Below are positions 63,231 to 64,000 of a DNA stretch of 64,000 bases, piece by piece. Where the stretch lies: NCBI GenBank assembly GCA_021772015.1, contig JAETNS010000002.1, forward strand, positions 1 to 64,000. The letters are read 5' to 3'. The stretch is from Prevotellaceae bacterium. Its GTDB lineage: Bacteria; Bacteroidota; Bacteroidia; Bacteroidales; Muribaculaceae. The position numbers and the translations under genes are program-made. The notes beneath the pieces were generated by a model. The model was not told the DNA's origin. It saw only the letters and a program-made list of their open reading frames with translations, and did no database searches. Within the stretch, counting starts at the first letter, position 1. Each line of letters opens with the position of its first letter.

Positions 63231-64000
63231 ATGAGAAAAATCGAGACCTCCGGCCTTAAAAGGTCAATGATCCCCCTGGTTGCGGCTCTGTCAATACCGG
63301 CAACCGTGAGCGCATATACGGAGTTCAGATCAGACGGGGTGAGCTATGAGATCACAGACCCCGTAAACTGTATTGTACGCACCTCTCCCGGTATACTTTA
63401 TGAAAGTAAATACTTGCCCGGTTCGTATATCGCCAACGAGCTTCGTCTTTCAGGAATAGTGGGATATGAAGGGAAGTTCTACACTCTCACGGATATCGCC
63501 CACAACAGCTTCTGCAACAACCCGGCCATGACGGGCGTGGTTATCCGGGCCGAGCGGCTGAAAGAGATAGGCATCGGTGCCTTTGAGGATTGCCCGGTGC
63601 TGCGGAAGGTGGCGATAGAGACCTCCACCGATTACACCCTCGGAATACAGGCGTTCCGCAATTGCCCCAATCTGCGCAATGCCGATCTTGGACTGAATGT
63701 CACCTCCATAGGTACGAGTGCTTTCTGGAATTGCCAGAAACTTGAGGAGTTTCATGTGCCGTCAAAAGTCACCTTCATCGGGGATTACGCCTTCCAATAT
63801 TGCTATGGGCTGAAAAATCTGTTTTTTTCCACTACCGTACTTCCAGAGATAGGCGTTAAGTCATTCGCGTATTGCGAGAGCCTTGTCTCCCTGAAACTTC
63901 CGTCGACAGGGTTGACCAGGATCGGAGATTCCGCCTTCTGCGGGTGCAATAGTCTTGAAAGTCTGGAGATTCCCAATTCGGTCACAAAGATAGAAGGCCA
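63231..64000 (+). CDS. BspA-type leucine-rich-repeat secreted protein (3' end outside window)
   Basis: The first 256 residues of a longer protein starting MRKIETSGLKRSMIPLVAAL with a signal peptide (cleavage near VSAYT). After a short beta segment (VSYEITDPVNCIVRTSP) come LRR_5/BspA repeats of about 23 residues with the pattern I-G-x-x-A-F-x-x-C-x-x-L: IGIGAFEDCPVL, LGIQAFRNCPNL, IGTSAFWNCQKL, IGDYAFQYCYGL, IGVKSFAYCESL, IGDSAFCGCNSL. Such proteins are surface or secreted adhesins in many Bacteroidales. The coding frame is intact to the window edge. Confidence 0.92.
   Translation, partial: MRKIETSGLKRSMIPLVAALSIPATVSAYTEFRSDGVSYEITDPVNCIVRTSPGILYESKYLPGSYIANELRLSGIVGYEGKFYTLTDIAHNSFCNNPAMTGVVIRAERLKEIGIGAFEDCPVLRKVAIETSTDYTLGIQAFRNCPNLRNADLGLNVTSIGTSAFWNCQKLEEFHVPSKVTFIGDYAFQYCYGLKNLFFSTTVLPEIGVKSFAYCESLVSLKLPSTGLTRIGDSAFCGCNSLESLEIPNSVTKIEG

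Overview
The window looks like a chromosomal stretch of a gut Bacteroidales bacterium, most likely family Muribaculaceae or a close relative. The evidence is a SusC/SusD/SusE/SusF-type outer-membrane cluster, type IX-secretion-like C-terminal tails, DUF3078, DUF4919 and BspA-type LRR proteins, a split glycine decarboxylase (gcvPA/gcvPB), promoters of the Bacteroidetes type (TTTG-N19/20-TAnnTTTG), moderately high GC, and few Shine-Dalgarno sequences. The family placement is inference. The phylum-level placement is well supported.

Layout. 1-9.0 kb (all minus strand): the N-terminal part of a very large secreted protein with SusE/F-like modules, leuS, nadA and a DUF3078 outer-membrane protein. 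9.0-9.5 kb: an AT-rich intergenic region packed with DnaA-box-like nonamers, a candidate chromosomal origin. 9.7-16.6 kb (minus): a complete glycine cleavage operon, lplA-gcvT-gcvH-gcvPA-gcvPB-lpdA, which encodes all four proteins plus the ligase that lipoylates GcvH, behind a perfect promoter. 16.9-28.7 kb (mostly plus): HAD phosphatase, aroB, a fused SpmA/SpmB-type membrane protein (minus), PAP2 phosphatase, a TGS-uridine-kinase fusion, PatB-type C-S lyase, aroA, a small membrane protein, a zinc/manganese ABC permease, GH25 lysozyme and an RluA-type pseudouridine synthase. 28.8-31.4 kb: a secreted three-repeat protein divergent from an AraC regulator. 31.7-36.6 kb: ybeY-mnmG, a perfect parS-type palindrome, apt and a malic enzyme. 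36.9-41.8 kb (minus): a four-gene efflux operon (TolC, HlyD, two ABC-2 permeases, no ATPase). 42.0 kb: the SRP RNA gene (ffs). 42.4-53.1 kb: MgtC-like protein, topA, GH3-family protein, alkaline phosphatase, DUF4919 protein, membrane-anchored pseudokinase, GNAT-like protein, rnhB, and a tiny signal-peptide-plus-sorting-tail protein. 53.6-61.1 kb: a susCDEF-like glycan-uptake cluster with no enzyme gene. 61.5-64 kb: a TPR/LuxR-type membrane regulator and the start of a BspA-like LRR protein.

Two signals suggest the segment is origin-proximal: the nonamer cluster at about 9.03-9.49 kb and the parS-type site at 34.17 kb directly after mnmG (gidA). No mobile-element gene, tRNA, rRNA or CRISPR was seen. 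Intergenic space is instead colonised by several families of palindromic repeats. Family A has arms of CTCTCGCAGATTACGCGG type. Family B has arms built of AATTCATAATT. Both carry the same central CCATCCGG core. Family B elements supply start or stop codons to several housekeeping genes, and family A copies appear to act as transcription terminators.
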